Assembly (NCBI RefSeq): GCF_030296675.1
Contig: NZ_AP027736.1
Span: 1,798,001-1,862,000, forward strand
Source of the DNA: Demequina sediminis
GTDB lineage: Bacteria; Actinomycetota; Actinomycetes; Actinomycetales; Demequinaceae
Reading direction: 5' to 3'
DNA: 64,000 bases
The notes below the pieces were generated by a model that was not told the origin of the DNA, did no database searches, and worked only from the letters and a program-made list of their open reading frames with translations. This document shows, one piece after another, positions 45,833-53,470 of the stretch; positions within the stretch are counted from its first letter, which is position 1, and each line of letters opens with the position of its first letter. The position numbers and the translations under genes are program-made.

Positions 45833-46231
45833 TCACCCGAGGGCACGGCGAGTGAGAGTCACGCGCCAGACCGCGATAGCCCATATCGGCATCGAGCCGA
45901 GAGCTGACAAAGCCAAGGCAGCGCCAACGGTAAGCGGTGTCTCGTGGATCACCCCGGGGACGAATGCCGATGCGAATAGGACAAGCAGTCCGAGCGCTGA
46001 CAGGATGCGGTACCTGAGCGACAAGTCCGTGGCATACGCGAACGCAAGCGCCTGAAGCGCCGCGACAGCTCCGATCATCACTATCGGCGCCGAGCTCTCG
46101 GCAGAGGTGAGGATGCCCGCAGTAAATGCGGCACCGACCGCCGCGAGTACCACCGTGGCGGCCGCGTTGATGCCGGCGGCGCTGCGCTCATGGCGCCATC
46201 CATTCCCCGGACGCGGTTCAACAGTGCTCAT
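45833..46231 (-). CDS. Four-helix membrane protein of unknown function
   Basis: 132 aa. After a charged start (STVEPRPGNGWRHERS) there are four hydrophobic segments (AATVVLAAVGAAFTAGIL; VMIGAVAALQALAFAYA; ILSALGLLVLFASAFVPGV; TVGAALALSALGSMPIWAIAVW). GGGAGGGG ribosome site before the ATG at 46231. No conserved motif. Base composition is a little lower in GC than in the flanking chromosome. Confidence 0.6.
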   Translation of the reverse strand: MSTVEPRPGNGWRHERSAAGINAAATVVLAAVGAAFTAGILTSAESSAPIVMIGAVAALQALAFAYATDLSLRYRILSALGLLVLFASAFVPGVIHETPLTVGAALALSALGSMPIWAIAVWRVTLTRRALG

Positions 46232-46558
46232 GAGCCCCTCCCTGTGTGGACTGCTTCATCGAAGTACCTGCTAAGACGCTATCGAGACTCAGCAACTCGC
46301 CGCTGCCCCCACTTCTGGGGGCACTTGCCGCAGCGGGGCGTGGTGAACGGTGAGGTGAGGTCTTTCACCTATCGGCGCGGCAGACCCGACATGCGCGGCG
46401 CATACCTTGACCGGATGCTCGAGGGCCGCCTCTGACCGCTCGCAGCCGTGACGGAACTCCGCTGCTGCTCAACGGCACTACTTCAACCTTGATCGCCGCC
46501 CTTCCATATTCAAGGCTATGAGATTATCATTGAACAAGAGTCCGGAGAGGTCAACGAT
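46232..46558. other. Intergenic stretch upstream of fic; possible short gene remnant
   Basis: Lower GC than its surroundings. A hairpin GCCCCCA/TGGGGGC lies at 46305-46322. A plus-strand frame ending with TGA at 46433-46435 reads RGVVNGEVRSFTYRRGRPD then MRGAYLDRMLEGRL with genome-like codon use, and may be the tail of a lost gene. AT-rich sequence just before fic (46500-46545) is the likely fic promoter. Confidence 0.35.
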
Positions 46559-47854
46559 ATGAGCGAGCGGCCACGGCGCACCGCAGGCACCCCCGCCGGC
46601 GGCCAGTACGCCTACAACGCCAGCGGCGCCGAAGCCGACCTCAACCTGACCGCACCCAACCGCGGCTGGCCCGCACTCGACTACGAAGACGTGCAGTGGC
46701 GTCTGTCCGACGAGCTGCGCGGCGCAGCGCCGATCCAGCAGGTCATCCGGCTCGAGGCGCGCCCCTACCAAGCAGCGATCCCCGCAACCATCGCTGACCT
46801 TGACCCGCTCGCGGAGCTCTCCCCCGCCAGCATCGAGCAGGCCGCCGATGCCGCCGCGCAGATCCTCATGTTCGACCGCGAAGCCGCCGCCCTACCCGTG
46901 CCCATGCCTGCGGTGCTCCTGCGCACCGAATCCGCATCGAGTTCGCAGATCGAGCACCTCACCGCGAACTCCCGCAACCTCGCTACCGCCGCACTCGGTA
47001 TCACCGCCGGCCAGAACGCCGACCTCGTCGCCGACAACGTCGCAGCCATGACCAGAGCCATGACTGGAAGCGGCGACCTCACCCGCGAGCACATCCTGCA
47101 CATCCACCACACGCTGATGGAACGCTCCGAGCCCGACATCGCCGGCCACTTCCGCCGCGAGCCCGTCTGGATCGGCAAGCCCAACCTGTCCCCGCACGGC
47201 GCCGACTTCATCCCGCCCCGCTGGGAACGCATCAACGACTGCGTCGACGACCTCACCGCCTTTTCGCGCCGCCTCGAGCTCAACGCGATCGTGCTCGCCG
47301 CAATCACCCACGCCCAGTTCGAGACCATCCACCCCTTCGTCGACGGCAACGGCCGCACCGGACGCGCCATCGTCCACACCCTGCTGAGGAACACCGGTCA
47401 CGCGATGGCAACCACCGTGCCCGTCTCTTCCGGCCTGCTCGGCGACGTCGACGGCTACTTCCGGTCACTGTCCGCCTACCGGCAAGGCGACATCTCCCCT
47501 ATCGTCGACACCTTCGCCACCTCAGCAATGCGCGCCGTCGCCAACGGCCGCCGCCTCGCCAACGACACCACGCGCATCCACGACGACTGGCGTGCCCGCA
47601 TCAGGGCCCGCTCCGACTCGGGAGCCTGGCGCCTGGCCGACCACCTGTTCGCCCAGCCCGTCGTCAACTCCGGGCACGTCGCCCGCTTCCTCGGTTCATC
47701 CCCACAGGGCGCGTTCAACGCGATCGGCACTCTCGTCGACGCCGGTGTCCTCACTCAGACCTCCAGGGATCGCCGCAACCAGCTGTGGCAGGCGAAGGAT
47801 GTCCTCGATGCGATGGATGACTTCGCGGCACGCGCCACCCGCCGCGGACTCTAG
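46559..47854 (+). CDS. Fic family protein (AMP-transferase-like) with C-terminal winged helix
   Basis: 431 aa. The N terminus has TAGTPAGGQYAYNASG, a disordered leader. The Fic core is canonical: HPFVDGNGRTGR at about residues 259-270, preceded by the flap/target-binding strand near PNLSPHGADFIPPRWERI. A helix before it carries LLRTESASSSQIEHL, resembling the class II inhibitory motif (S/T)xxxE(G/N) but with His in place of Gly/Asn. C-terminal ~100 residues are a winged helix (VVNSGHVARFLGSSPQGAFNAIGTLVDAGVL). Such proteins modify a target by AMPylation and autoregulate. No small antitoxin gene is adjacent. Confidence 0.9.
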   Translation: MSERPRRTAGTPAGGQYAYNASGAEADLNLTAPNRGWPALDYEDVQWRLSDELRGAAPIQQVIRLEARPYQAAIPATIADLDPLAELSPASIEQAADAAAQILMFDREAAALPVPMPAVLLRTESASSSQIEHLTANSRNLATAALGITAGQNADLVADNVAAMTRAMTGSGDLTREHILHIHHTLMERSEPDIAGHFRREPVWIGKPNLSPHGADFIPPRWERINDCVDDLTAFSRRLELNAIVLAAITHAQFETIHPFVDGNGRTGRAIVHTLLRNTGHAMATTVPVSSGLLGDVDGYFRSLSAYRQGDISPIVDTFATSAMRAVANGRRLANDTTRIHDDWRARIRARSDSGAWRLADHLFAQPVVNSGHVARFLGSSPQGAFNAIGTLVDAGVLTQTSRDRRNQLWQAKDVLDAMDDFAARATRRGL

Positions 47855-48013
47855 GGCGCTGCGCGACGCAGCCGACCGACTCGACGGCGACGTGCGCGAG
47901 GCCCGTCACCGCCGACTGGCGACACTGCCTGGTTCGCACGCCCGCTCAGCCCAGACCGTCATCCGCCGCCAACGTCAGCGATGTCGGCGGTCAGAGCGTC
48001 GCGATGAAAGAGA

Positions 48014-48060
48014 ACAGACCCCATCGCGGTGCTCGAATGAGCACTCGCGACGAGGTCTGT
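48014..48060. terminator. Long imperfect hairpin downstream of fic
   Basis: ACAGACC (48014-48020) pairs with GGTCTGT (48054-48060) and the inner GTGCTC with GAGCAC around a GAAT loop; partial pairing of CATCGCG/CGCGACG lies between. It is about 160 bp past fic, between fic and a minus-strand gene; probably a bidirectional terminator. Confidence 0.5.
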
Positions 48061-48091
48061 GTCAGGACTGCTGCCTGCTGGTCGGCTCTAC

Positions 48092-48286
48092 CTAGTCGTC
48101 TCGGGAAACAAGGTCCTCAGGATGCGCCTCGCGCCGAATCCTGCCTACCTCGGTCGCCACCATGCCAACGGCCACGACGACGAGCCCGACCCCGGGCCAC
48201 TTCGTGTCCGGCGACGACGCCCACAACACCCCGATCACGGCCATCCCGACCGCCGCGACGAGGCGAACGACTCTGGCCATTGTCAT
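48092..48286 (-). CDS. Small two-helix membrane protein
   Basis: 64 aa from ATG 48286. Two hydrophobic stretches (VVRLVAAVGMAVIGVLWA and GVGLVVVAVGMVATEVG) separated by a polar turn SSPDTKWP, and a charged tail REAHPEDLVSRDD. No family recognised. The short, unpaired gene context resembles the other small membrane genes of this region. Confidence 0.5.
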   Translation of the reverse strand: MTMARVVRLVAAVGMAVIGVLWASSPDTKWPGVGLVVVAVGMVATEVGRIRREAHPEDLVSRDD

Positions 48287-48499
48287 GCGCAACACCCCCA
48301 CAGACTCAGAGCGATACCGGCAAACGCCCACCCACCTGGCTCCGCGCATGCGGCGACAGTCGAGAAGCCAAGAGTAGCCACGGCGGAGTGTTCAGGACCG
48401 GACTCGCCTGACCGCCCTCTCGCGCCCGGCACCCACGTGCCTGACGAGACAGGGCCACATCAGACGATGCCCGCGCCGGCCCCGCGAGAAGGTGCTGCC

Positions 48500-49468
48500 T
48501 CAGCGCGACAGGATCCCCAGCATCGTCTCGAAGAGAAGCTCGCCGTCCGCGAGCGTGATCGCGGTGCAGTTCGCGTCGCCGGGGTTGGCCGGCACCACAT
48601 CGGTCGCGCCGCGCCGCTCCCCCTCGAGCGCCACCGTCATCACGAACGGGACCTCCTCGACCACCACGGCGGGGTCGATCGCCGCGAGCACCGACAACGT
48701 GTCGGGGTGGGTCGAGCCGGCGGCGCCGTGAGCGGTGTCGAAGTCGAACGGCGCCTGGTTCGCGCGCACGAAGAACGCGGCACGCTGCGTGCCGGTCGCC
48801 TCGATGCGGGCCACGCGGTTCGCGTCGAAGACCGCGTCGCGCAGGGTCACGGGCGACCAGGTCACGAACCGCAGGCGCGCAAAGCCGGCGCCGACCACGG
48901 CTGCCGCGGCCTCGGGATCCGCGTAGATGTTGTACTCCGCCGCGGGCGTGATGTTCCCCACTCCGTCGAGCGAGCCACCCATCACGATCAACTCACGGAC
49001 GTTGCTCACGAAGCTCGGGTCCCGCTCGATGGCCAGCGCCAGATTCGTGAGAGGACCGATCGCCACCACCGTGATCTCGCCCGGCGACGCGGCCGCGAGG
49101 CGCACCAGCGCGTCGACCGCATGCTCGGGCTCCGGAGTGGCGTCATTGGTGCGACGCTGGCCTCCCACGCCGTCGCCGTGCACGTCCTCGGCGCCCACCC
49201 AGCCTCCGCCCAGCGCCTCGCGTGCGCCCAGGTAAACCGGCACCTCGCCCAGCCGGCCCGCGACCTCGAGCGTGAGGAAGGCGTTGTGGACCTGCTGGTC
49301 AAAGCCCACGTTGCCCTGGACCATCGTGATCGCACGTAGGTCGGCGCGGGGATCGAGCAGCGCGAGCAGCAGCGCGAAGCAGTCGTCCGACGCGGTGTCG
49401 GTGTCGACAATGAGCGGGACGGGGACGGGTGCGTGCTCGGACGCGAGGGCAGTTGAGGTCACGGCCAC
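48500..49468 (-). CDS. Nucleoside hydrolase (inosine-uridine preferring family)
   Basis: 322 aa from GTG 49468. The N-terminal metal/ribose motif reads IVDTDTASDDCFALLLAL; the family usually has DTDPGxDD, so Pro-Gly is Thr-Ala here. AIGPLTNLALAIERDPSF, ELIVMGGSLDGVGNITPAAEYNIYADPEAA and the late VALEGERRGATDV block are standard. Splits ribonucleosides to base and ribose for salvage. Cytoplasmic, monocistronic. Confidence 0.92.
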   Translation of the reverse strand: MAVTSTALASEHAPVPVPLIVDTDTASDDCFALLLALLDPRADLRAITMVQGNVGFDQQVHNAFLTLEVAGRLGEVPVYLGAREALGGGWVGAEDVHGDGVGGQRRTNDATPEPEHAVDALVRLAAASPGEITVVAIGPLTNLALAIERDPSFVSNVRELIVMGGSLDGVGNITPAAEYNIYADPEAAAAVVGAGFARLRFVTWSPVTLRDAVFDANRVARIEATGTQRAAFFVRANQAPFDFDTAHGAAGSTHPDTLSVLAAIDPAVVVEEVPFVMTVALEGERRGATDVVPANPGDANCTAITLADGELLFETMLGILSR

Positions 49469-49568
49469 GACCGTAGCAACTGAGGCATCGTCCCTGCTTC
49501 AGGCTCACGCGTTTGCGCACCCGTGCCGATAGACGATTGACTAGGGAACATCTACTGGGAGGTTCCGC

Positions 49569-49949
49569 ATGCCCGACAACTTCGGACGTTACTTCGTCAA
49601 TGCGATCGTCGCCGGCCTGCTGGGCCGGATCACGGGAGTGATCAAGGCGGAGATCGCGCGCGCCAAGGAAGAGATTGCACGCAAGCTCAAGGGCATCGGG
49701 GTCGGGATCGGCCTGCTCGTGGGCGCAGGGGTGTTCGGCTTCTTCGCGACCGGAGTGCTGGTGACCGCCGCGATCCTTGGCCTCGCCGAGGTCTGGCCCG
49801 CGTGGCTCGCCGCGCTGACCGTTGGCGGCGCGCTGCTCCTGCTGGTGCTGATCCTCGCCGGGATCGGCGCGAGCCTCATCAAGAAGAACAAGGACCTCAC
49901 GCCTCACGAGTCGATCGACAACGTGAAGTCGGCGGTCGGGCTGTCCTAG
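49569..49949 (+). CDS. Phage-holin superfamily III / DUF1469 membrane protein
   Basis: 126 aa. An amphipathic charged N-terminal helix (ITGVIKAEIARAKEEIARKLKG) is followed by two membrane segments (GIGLLVGAGVFGFFATGVLV and WLAALTVGGALLLLVLILAGIG) and a KKNKDLTPHESIDNVKSAV tail. This is the DUF1469/YqjE pattern; role unknown but chromosomal and widespread, not evidence of a prophage. AGGTTCC-type weak ribosome site. Confidence 0.82.
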   Translation: MPDNFGRYFVNAIVAGLLGRITGVIKAEIARAKEEIARKLKGIGVGIGLLVGAGVFGFFATGVLVTAAILGLAEVWPAWLAALTVGGALLLLVLILAGIGASLIKKNKDLTPHESIDNVKSAVGLS

Positions 49950-49956
49950 CCTTCGC

Positions 49957-50925
49957 TCACACCCGCTCGTTGGCCTCCACGGCAGGGGCCGCCGGGGGCA
50001 CCGCACCGCTACCGACCACCTCGGAGCGAGCGCGCTCACGCGGCTTGCGCTGCGCGAGCCACACCCCCGCGAGCACCACGACGGCGCCCACCGGCTCGTG
50101 CCACAGCAGCTCCTCGTGGAGCACGAGCACGCCCAGGACCGTCGCGACGATCGGCACCACGTAGGTCACCGACGCCGCGGTGGTCGCGCCCGCGAGCTTC
50201 ACCACGCGCCAGAAGAGGACGTACGTGAAGCTGGTCCCCAGCACCCCGAGCGCGAGCAGCCCCCACAGCACCTCGGAGTCGAGCGCGAGGGCGCCCTCCG
50301 CGGGAGCCGGGGCGGCGAGGGCGAACGGCAACAACAGCACCGCGGAGATCCCGATCTGCACGGCGGAGAGGGTGGTCGGCCCCTCCTTGACGCGCGTGAG
50401 CAGCATGCGCGACATCGTCGACCCCACCCCGTAGAACGCGGTCGCGAGCAGCATGAGCGCGGCTCCCCACAGCGGCAGCTCGCTCACGTTCCACGCGCCG
50501 AGCAGCACCGCGATCCCCACCGCTCCCACCACCAGGCCCGCGACCTGCGCACGCGTCGCGCGCTCGTGCGGAATGAGGAGCGCGACGAACAGCGCGGTCC
50601 ACAGCGGCGTGGTGGCGTTGAGCAGGCTCGCCAGGATGGACGTGATGTGCTGCTGGGCAAGCGGGATGAGGACGAACGGCACGGTCGACAGGCCGATCGC
50701 CACCACGCCGATGCTCGCGACGTCGCGCCTACTCAGCTGCGGCTTGCGACGGGCCACGAGGAGCATGGCCCACAGCACCACCGCACCGATCAGCACGCGA
50801 CCGAAGCCCACCTGGGTGGCGGTGAGGCCGCGCAGCGCGAGTGAGATGAACAGGAAGCTTGACCCCCAGGACACCGCGGCGACGATGAACGCGGGCACCC
50901 ACGCGCGGGCGGGCGCCTGGGTCAC
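49957..50925 (-). CDS. EamA family transporter (DMT superfamily)
   Basis: 322 aa, ten membrane segments in two EamA repeats: first FIVAAVSWGSSFLFISLALR, second LPLWGAALMLLATAFYGVGSTMSRM, ending in VGAVVVLAGVWLAQRKPRERA. Exports metabolites or amino acids in characterised relatives; substrate unknown. GTG start overlaps the ogt stop (GTGA). Confidence 0.88.
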   Translation of the reverse strand: MTQAPARAWVPAFIVAAVSWGSSFLFISLALRGLTATQVGFGRVLIGAVVLWAMLLVARRKPQLSRRDVASIGVVAIGLSTVPFVLIPLAQQHITSILASLLNATTPLWTALFVALLIPHERATRAQVAGLVVGAVGIAVLLGAWNVSELPLWGAALMLLATAFYGVGSTMSRMLLTRVKEGPTTLSAVQIGISAVLLLPFALAAPAPAEGALALDSEVLWGLLALGVLGTSFTYVLFWRVVKLAGATTAASVTYVVPIVATVLGVLVLHEELLWHEPVGAVVVLAGVWLAQRKPRERARSEVVGSGAVPPAAPAVEANERV

Positions 50926-51455
50926 GAGACGACTGCCGCGGTGCGGGGGCGCTGTCCCTCGAGCTCGAGCATCGCTGCCTTGGCGCTCGCTCCCCCAAAG
51001 CCGTACGACCCAAGCTCGCCGCCCGACTTCACGACCCGATGGCACGGCACGAACGGCGCGAGGTTGTTGCGCGCGCACGCGGTTCCCGCGGCTCTCATCG
51101 CGCGCGGGCGGCCCGCGAGCGTCGCGAGCTCCTGGTACGACACCACGGTGCCGCCGGGAACGGCGCGCAGTTGTGCCCACGCCTCCTGGAAGAACGGCCC
51201 GCCGTCCTGCGCCGCGGGCACGTCGGTGATCGCGTCGGCGTCGCCCTCAAGCCAGGCTGCAACGGCGGCGGCCACGTCCGGCTGGTCCCCCTCGACCCAG
51301 CCGCGCGACTGCAGGCGCGACGGCAGCGCGGAGGCCGTATCGAGCATCGTCCTGAAGCCCGAGGACCGCACCACCCCATCCTCAGGGGTGAGCAGCACGG
51401 TCAGGGTGCCGAACGGCGTTTCGTAGGACGCCGCGATGAGCGGTGAGTCGATCAT
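50922..51455 (-). CDS. ogt: Methylated-DNA-[protein]-cysteine S-methyltransferase
   Basis: 177 aa. Active-site motif FVPCHRVVKSGGELGSYGFGG with the acceptor Cys and the Arg-finger helix upstream (SYQELATLAGRPRAMRAAGTACARNN). N-terminal ribonuclease-like domain. Repairs O6-methylguanine by a suicidal methyl transfer. First gene of a unit with the EamA transporter. Confidence 0.94.
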   Translation of the reverse strand: MIDSPLIAASYETPFGTLTVLLTPEDGVVRSSGFRTMLDTASALPSRLQSRGWVEGDQPDVAAAVAAWLEGDADAITDVPAAQDGGPFFQEAWAQLRAVPGGTVVSYQELATLAGRPRAMRAAGTACARNNLAPFVPCHRVVKSGGELGSYGFGGASAKAAMLELEGQRPRTAAVVS

Positions 51456-51525
51456 GAGAGCAGGCTACGCCTGGGGTCCGACACCGGTCCGGCGGGATTC
51501 GGACACGGCGACGATGCGCGCGGCA

Positions 51526-51543
51526 CCCCTCCCCGAGGAGGGG
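51526..51543. terminator. Terminator hairpin between ogt and bldC
   Basis: CCCCTCC (51526-51532), loop CCGA, GGAGGGG (51537-51543), 14 bp past the bldC stop. A GCGACGATGCGCGCGG motif precedes it, the same unit as in the array at 36131. Confidence 0.55.
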
Positions 51544-51557
51544 CGGTCAGGCGAGGG

Positions 51558-51755
51558 TCAGCGACCCTCTTGTGCCGCGGCGAGCAGCGCCTGGACCTCG
51601 GCCTCACGGAAGCGGCGGTGGCCGCCGAGCGTGCGGATCGAGCTCAGCTTGCCGACCTTGGCCCAGCGGGTGACCGTCTTGGGGTCGACGCGAAAAATCG
51701 CGGCAACCTCGGATGGCGTGAGTAGCTTCTCCGGCTCGTGAACGGTGTCAGTCAT
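51558..51755 (-). CDS. bldC: BldC-type MerR-like transcriptional regulator
   Basis: 65 aa, only the winged-helix DNA-binding domain: LLTPSEVAAIFRVDPKTVTRWAKVGKLSSIRTLGGHRRFREAEV. This is the near-invariant BldC sequence of actinobacteria, where it binds cooperatively to direct repeats and controls developmental or general gene expression. Located near DUF3073 and the purM-purF pair, a conserved neighbourhood. Confidence 0.95.
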   Translation of the reverse strand: MTDTVHEPEKLLTPSEVAAIFRVDPKTVTRWAKVGKLSSIRTLGGHRRFREAEVQALLAAAQEGR

Positions 51756-52047
51756 CGTGTCTATCCCTCAGTCGATCGTGGCGCCTCTGGGGGGAGGCCT
51801 GGCTGCCGATTGAGACGCCCGACACCTCCGATTATGACGGCGATGGGGCGAGTTTTCCTGTATATGCGATTTGTGTCACATTCGGGCGCGTCGCTGGGGG
51901 TGCTGGAGTATCCTGCGCAGGTCGGGTGACCCGCGCGGCACCTCAGGAGGGAAGTCGCGGCGGGCCTGACGCGCGTTGTAAACTGCGGGTCAGGAATGAC
52001 GACGCGGCGCCCACAGCGAGGCGCGCGAGAGCGGAAGGGACGGCGAC

Positions 52048-52233
52048 ATGGGGCGAGGCCGTCAGAAGGCTAAGGACGCGAAGATCGCACGCCAGCTCAA
52101 GTACACCAACCACGGAACCGACATCCGTGCGCTTGAGCGCGAGCTGATCTCTCGCGACGGAACCCCGGTGGCTGCCCCCGTCGTGGACGAGCCCGAGGAC
52201 TACTACGACCGCTGGGCCGACGACGAGGACTGA
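52048..52233 (+). CDS. DUF3073 domain protein
   Basis: 61 aa. Starts MGRGRQKAKDAKIARQLKY, the diagnostic DUF3073 sequence, and ends in an acidic tail (DEPEDYYDRWADDED). Actinobacteria-specific, probably nucleic-acid- or ribosome-associated by its basic start; role not established. Usually encoded beside purM; here a cassette with an endonuclease-like gene lies between them. The 51756-52047 gap upstream contains only promoter-like sequence. Confidence 0.92.
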   Translation: MGRGRQKAKDAKIARQLKYTNHGTDIRALERELISRDGTPVAAPVVDEPEDYYDRWADDED

Positions 52234-52273
52234 GTCCTCGCGCTGTCCCGCCTGCTGTCCCCCTTCTCCTCCG

Positions 52274-52351
52274 CAAGTCACACATCTGACGCCGGGTAGG
52301 CGCTGGTTTGTGCTCGCTTCCAGCGTTACGGGTCCCGAGATGTGTGACTTG
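52274..52351. repeat. Dispersed palindrome-ended element family 1, copy B (left flank of DUF559 gene)
   Basis: CAAGTCACACATCTG (52274-52288) and AGATGTGTGACTTG (52338-52351): 14-bp perfect inverted repeat, span 78 bp. Its interior start (CGCC..GTAGG) and right end match the reverse complement of copy C, so copies B and C flank the gene in inverted orientation. The gene-facing ends of B and C both carry the extension GTTCACAAGTCACACATCT, while the outer ends read CGCAAGTC. Confidence 0.9.
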
Positions 52352-52465
52352 TGAACGGGTACGGGCGGCGACCGCACGTATGCACAGGCTCGAGTCAGCG
52401 CCCGGCTCTCCACAGGTCTGGGTGGGCCGCTCGACGGTGACAGCTCGCGCCGACAAGGTCGGGTC

Positions 52466-53314
52466 ATGGACCTTGCGCGATTCGCCGCCTCGCTCGGAGG
52501 AACCGTCGAGCGCTCGACCTTCGCCGCGTTCGGTGTGCCCGGCACGGCACTGACCGCCGCCGTCCGATCCGGCGAGCTGCACCGCGTCCGCCGGGGCTGC
52601 TACACGGTTCGGGGCGCGGATCCCGTGCGACGTGCCGAGGTCGCGTGGCAGGGAACGGCCACGTGTGTGACCGAGCTCGATCGTCTGGGCCTGCCCGTCC
52701 CGCCTGCCGGAGGCCTCATTCACCTGACGCGTGGATTTCACCGCAGCGAGTCAGGGCGCAACCTCTCGACTCCGGCTCACGTTCGCTGGCACCTCTCGCC
52801 CATGGGCAGGCTCCAATGGGTATCACCCGCACTCGCTCTCGACGAGTCCGCGCGGTGCATCGGCCGCGTCGACCAACTGATCGCGCTCGATGCGGCCCTC
52901 GCGAAACGCACGGTCACTCTCGACGATGTCGCGGCGTTCGACGTGACATCCCGGCGCCGGCGCGACTGGCTCCTCGCCCTCGCCGACGAACGCACCCAGT
53001 CGCCTCCCGAGACGCTCGCGCGGGTGGCGCTCCACGCCGCGAAGATCCCGTTCGAGTTCCAGTACTCCTGGCCAGGCACCGGACGGGTGGACTTCCTCAT
53101 CGGCGGGCTGTTCGTGGTGGAGGTCGACGGGTGGAGCTACCACTCGGACGACTCGTCGTTCGGTCGCGACCGCGCGAGAGACAGGTCGACGCTCCTGTCG
53201 GGTTCCGCGACGATGCGCTACACCGCCTGGGACGTCATCAACCGTCCCGCGCTCATGGTGGATGAGGTGTGGCGGTTCCTCAGGATGCGTCGGGCCATCC
53301 CCAGGCCGGCGTGA
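52466..53314 (+). CDS. AbiEi-like / DUF559 endonuclease-domain protein inside repeat-flanked cassette
   Basis: 282 aa. N terminus: an AbiEi-type winged-helix region (GGTVERSTFAAFGVPGTALTAAVRSGELHRVRRGCYTV), then a linker domain, then a DUF559/Vsr-like nuclease domain with VDFLIGGLFVVEVDGWSYH and RARDR, which fits a PD-(D/E)xK core (Asp in VDF, Glu-x-Asp in VEVDG). It is flanked at 114 bp upstream and 43 bp downstream by inverted copies of the family 1 element. Such genes are numerous in actinobacteria and annotated as AbiEi antitoxin-like; no toxin partner is adjacent. A role in moving or processing the flanking elements is inference. Confidence 0.82.
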   Translation: MDLARFAASLGGTVERSTFAAFGVPGTALTAAVRSGELHRVRRGCYTVRGADPVRRAEVAWQGTATCVTELDRLGLPVPPAGGLIHLTRGFHRSESGRNLSTPAHVRWHLSPMGRLQWVSPALALDESARCIGRVDQLIALDAALAKRTVTLDDVAAFDVTSRRRRDWLLALADERTQSPPETLARVALHAAKIPFEFQYSWPGTGRVDFLIGGLFVVEVDGWSYHSDDSSFGRDRARDRSTLLSGSATMRYTAWDVINRPALMVDEVWRFLRMRRAIPRPA

Positions 53315-53357
53315 CGATGGCGAGAGTCTCTCGACGTGCAGCTCCCCACTGCGTTCA

Positions 53358-53435
53358 CAAGTCACACATCTCGCGACAGGTGAGCCGCGCATCGTGCGGG
53401 ATCGCGGACCTACGTGGCGCCAGGTGTGTGACTTG
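53358..53435. repeat. Dispersed palindrome-ended element family 1, copy C (right flank of DUF559 gene)
   Basis: CAAGTCACACATCT (53358-53371) and AGGTGTGTGACTTG (53422-53435), one mismatch, span 78 bp. The interior begins GCGACAGGTG and ends ACCTACGTGGCGC, similar to copy A in the same orientation. Together with copy B it bounds a 1162-bp unit. No T tract follows, so a simple terminator role is less likely. Confidence 0.9.
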
Positions 53436-53470
53436 CGAAAGAAGGCGCGCGCGGACAGGCCCCGAGCGGT

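Noticed and set aside
45303-46231. Similarity between MRVTLTRR at the start of one small membrane protein and WRVTLTRR at the end of the convergent one
   Set aside because: Only seven residues, at opposite ends of the two proteins; could be chance or a trivial recombination trace and does not support homology.
44991-48480. Integrated element using tRNA-Phe as attachment site
   Set aside because: I found no duplicate of the tRNA-Phe 3' end downstream and no integrase gene, so an island is only suspected from composition.
49569-49949. Prophage remnant because of a holin-type annotation
   Set aside because: DUF1469 proteins are ordinary chromosomal membrane proteins and no other phage genes are nearby.
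53358-53435. Simple bidirectional terminator between the DUF559 gene and purM
   Set aside because: The 47-nt loop, lack of T tracts and presence of a related copy in a divergent promoter region (36046) argue against a plain terminator, though it could still affect transcription.
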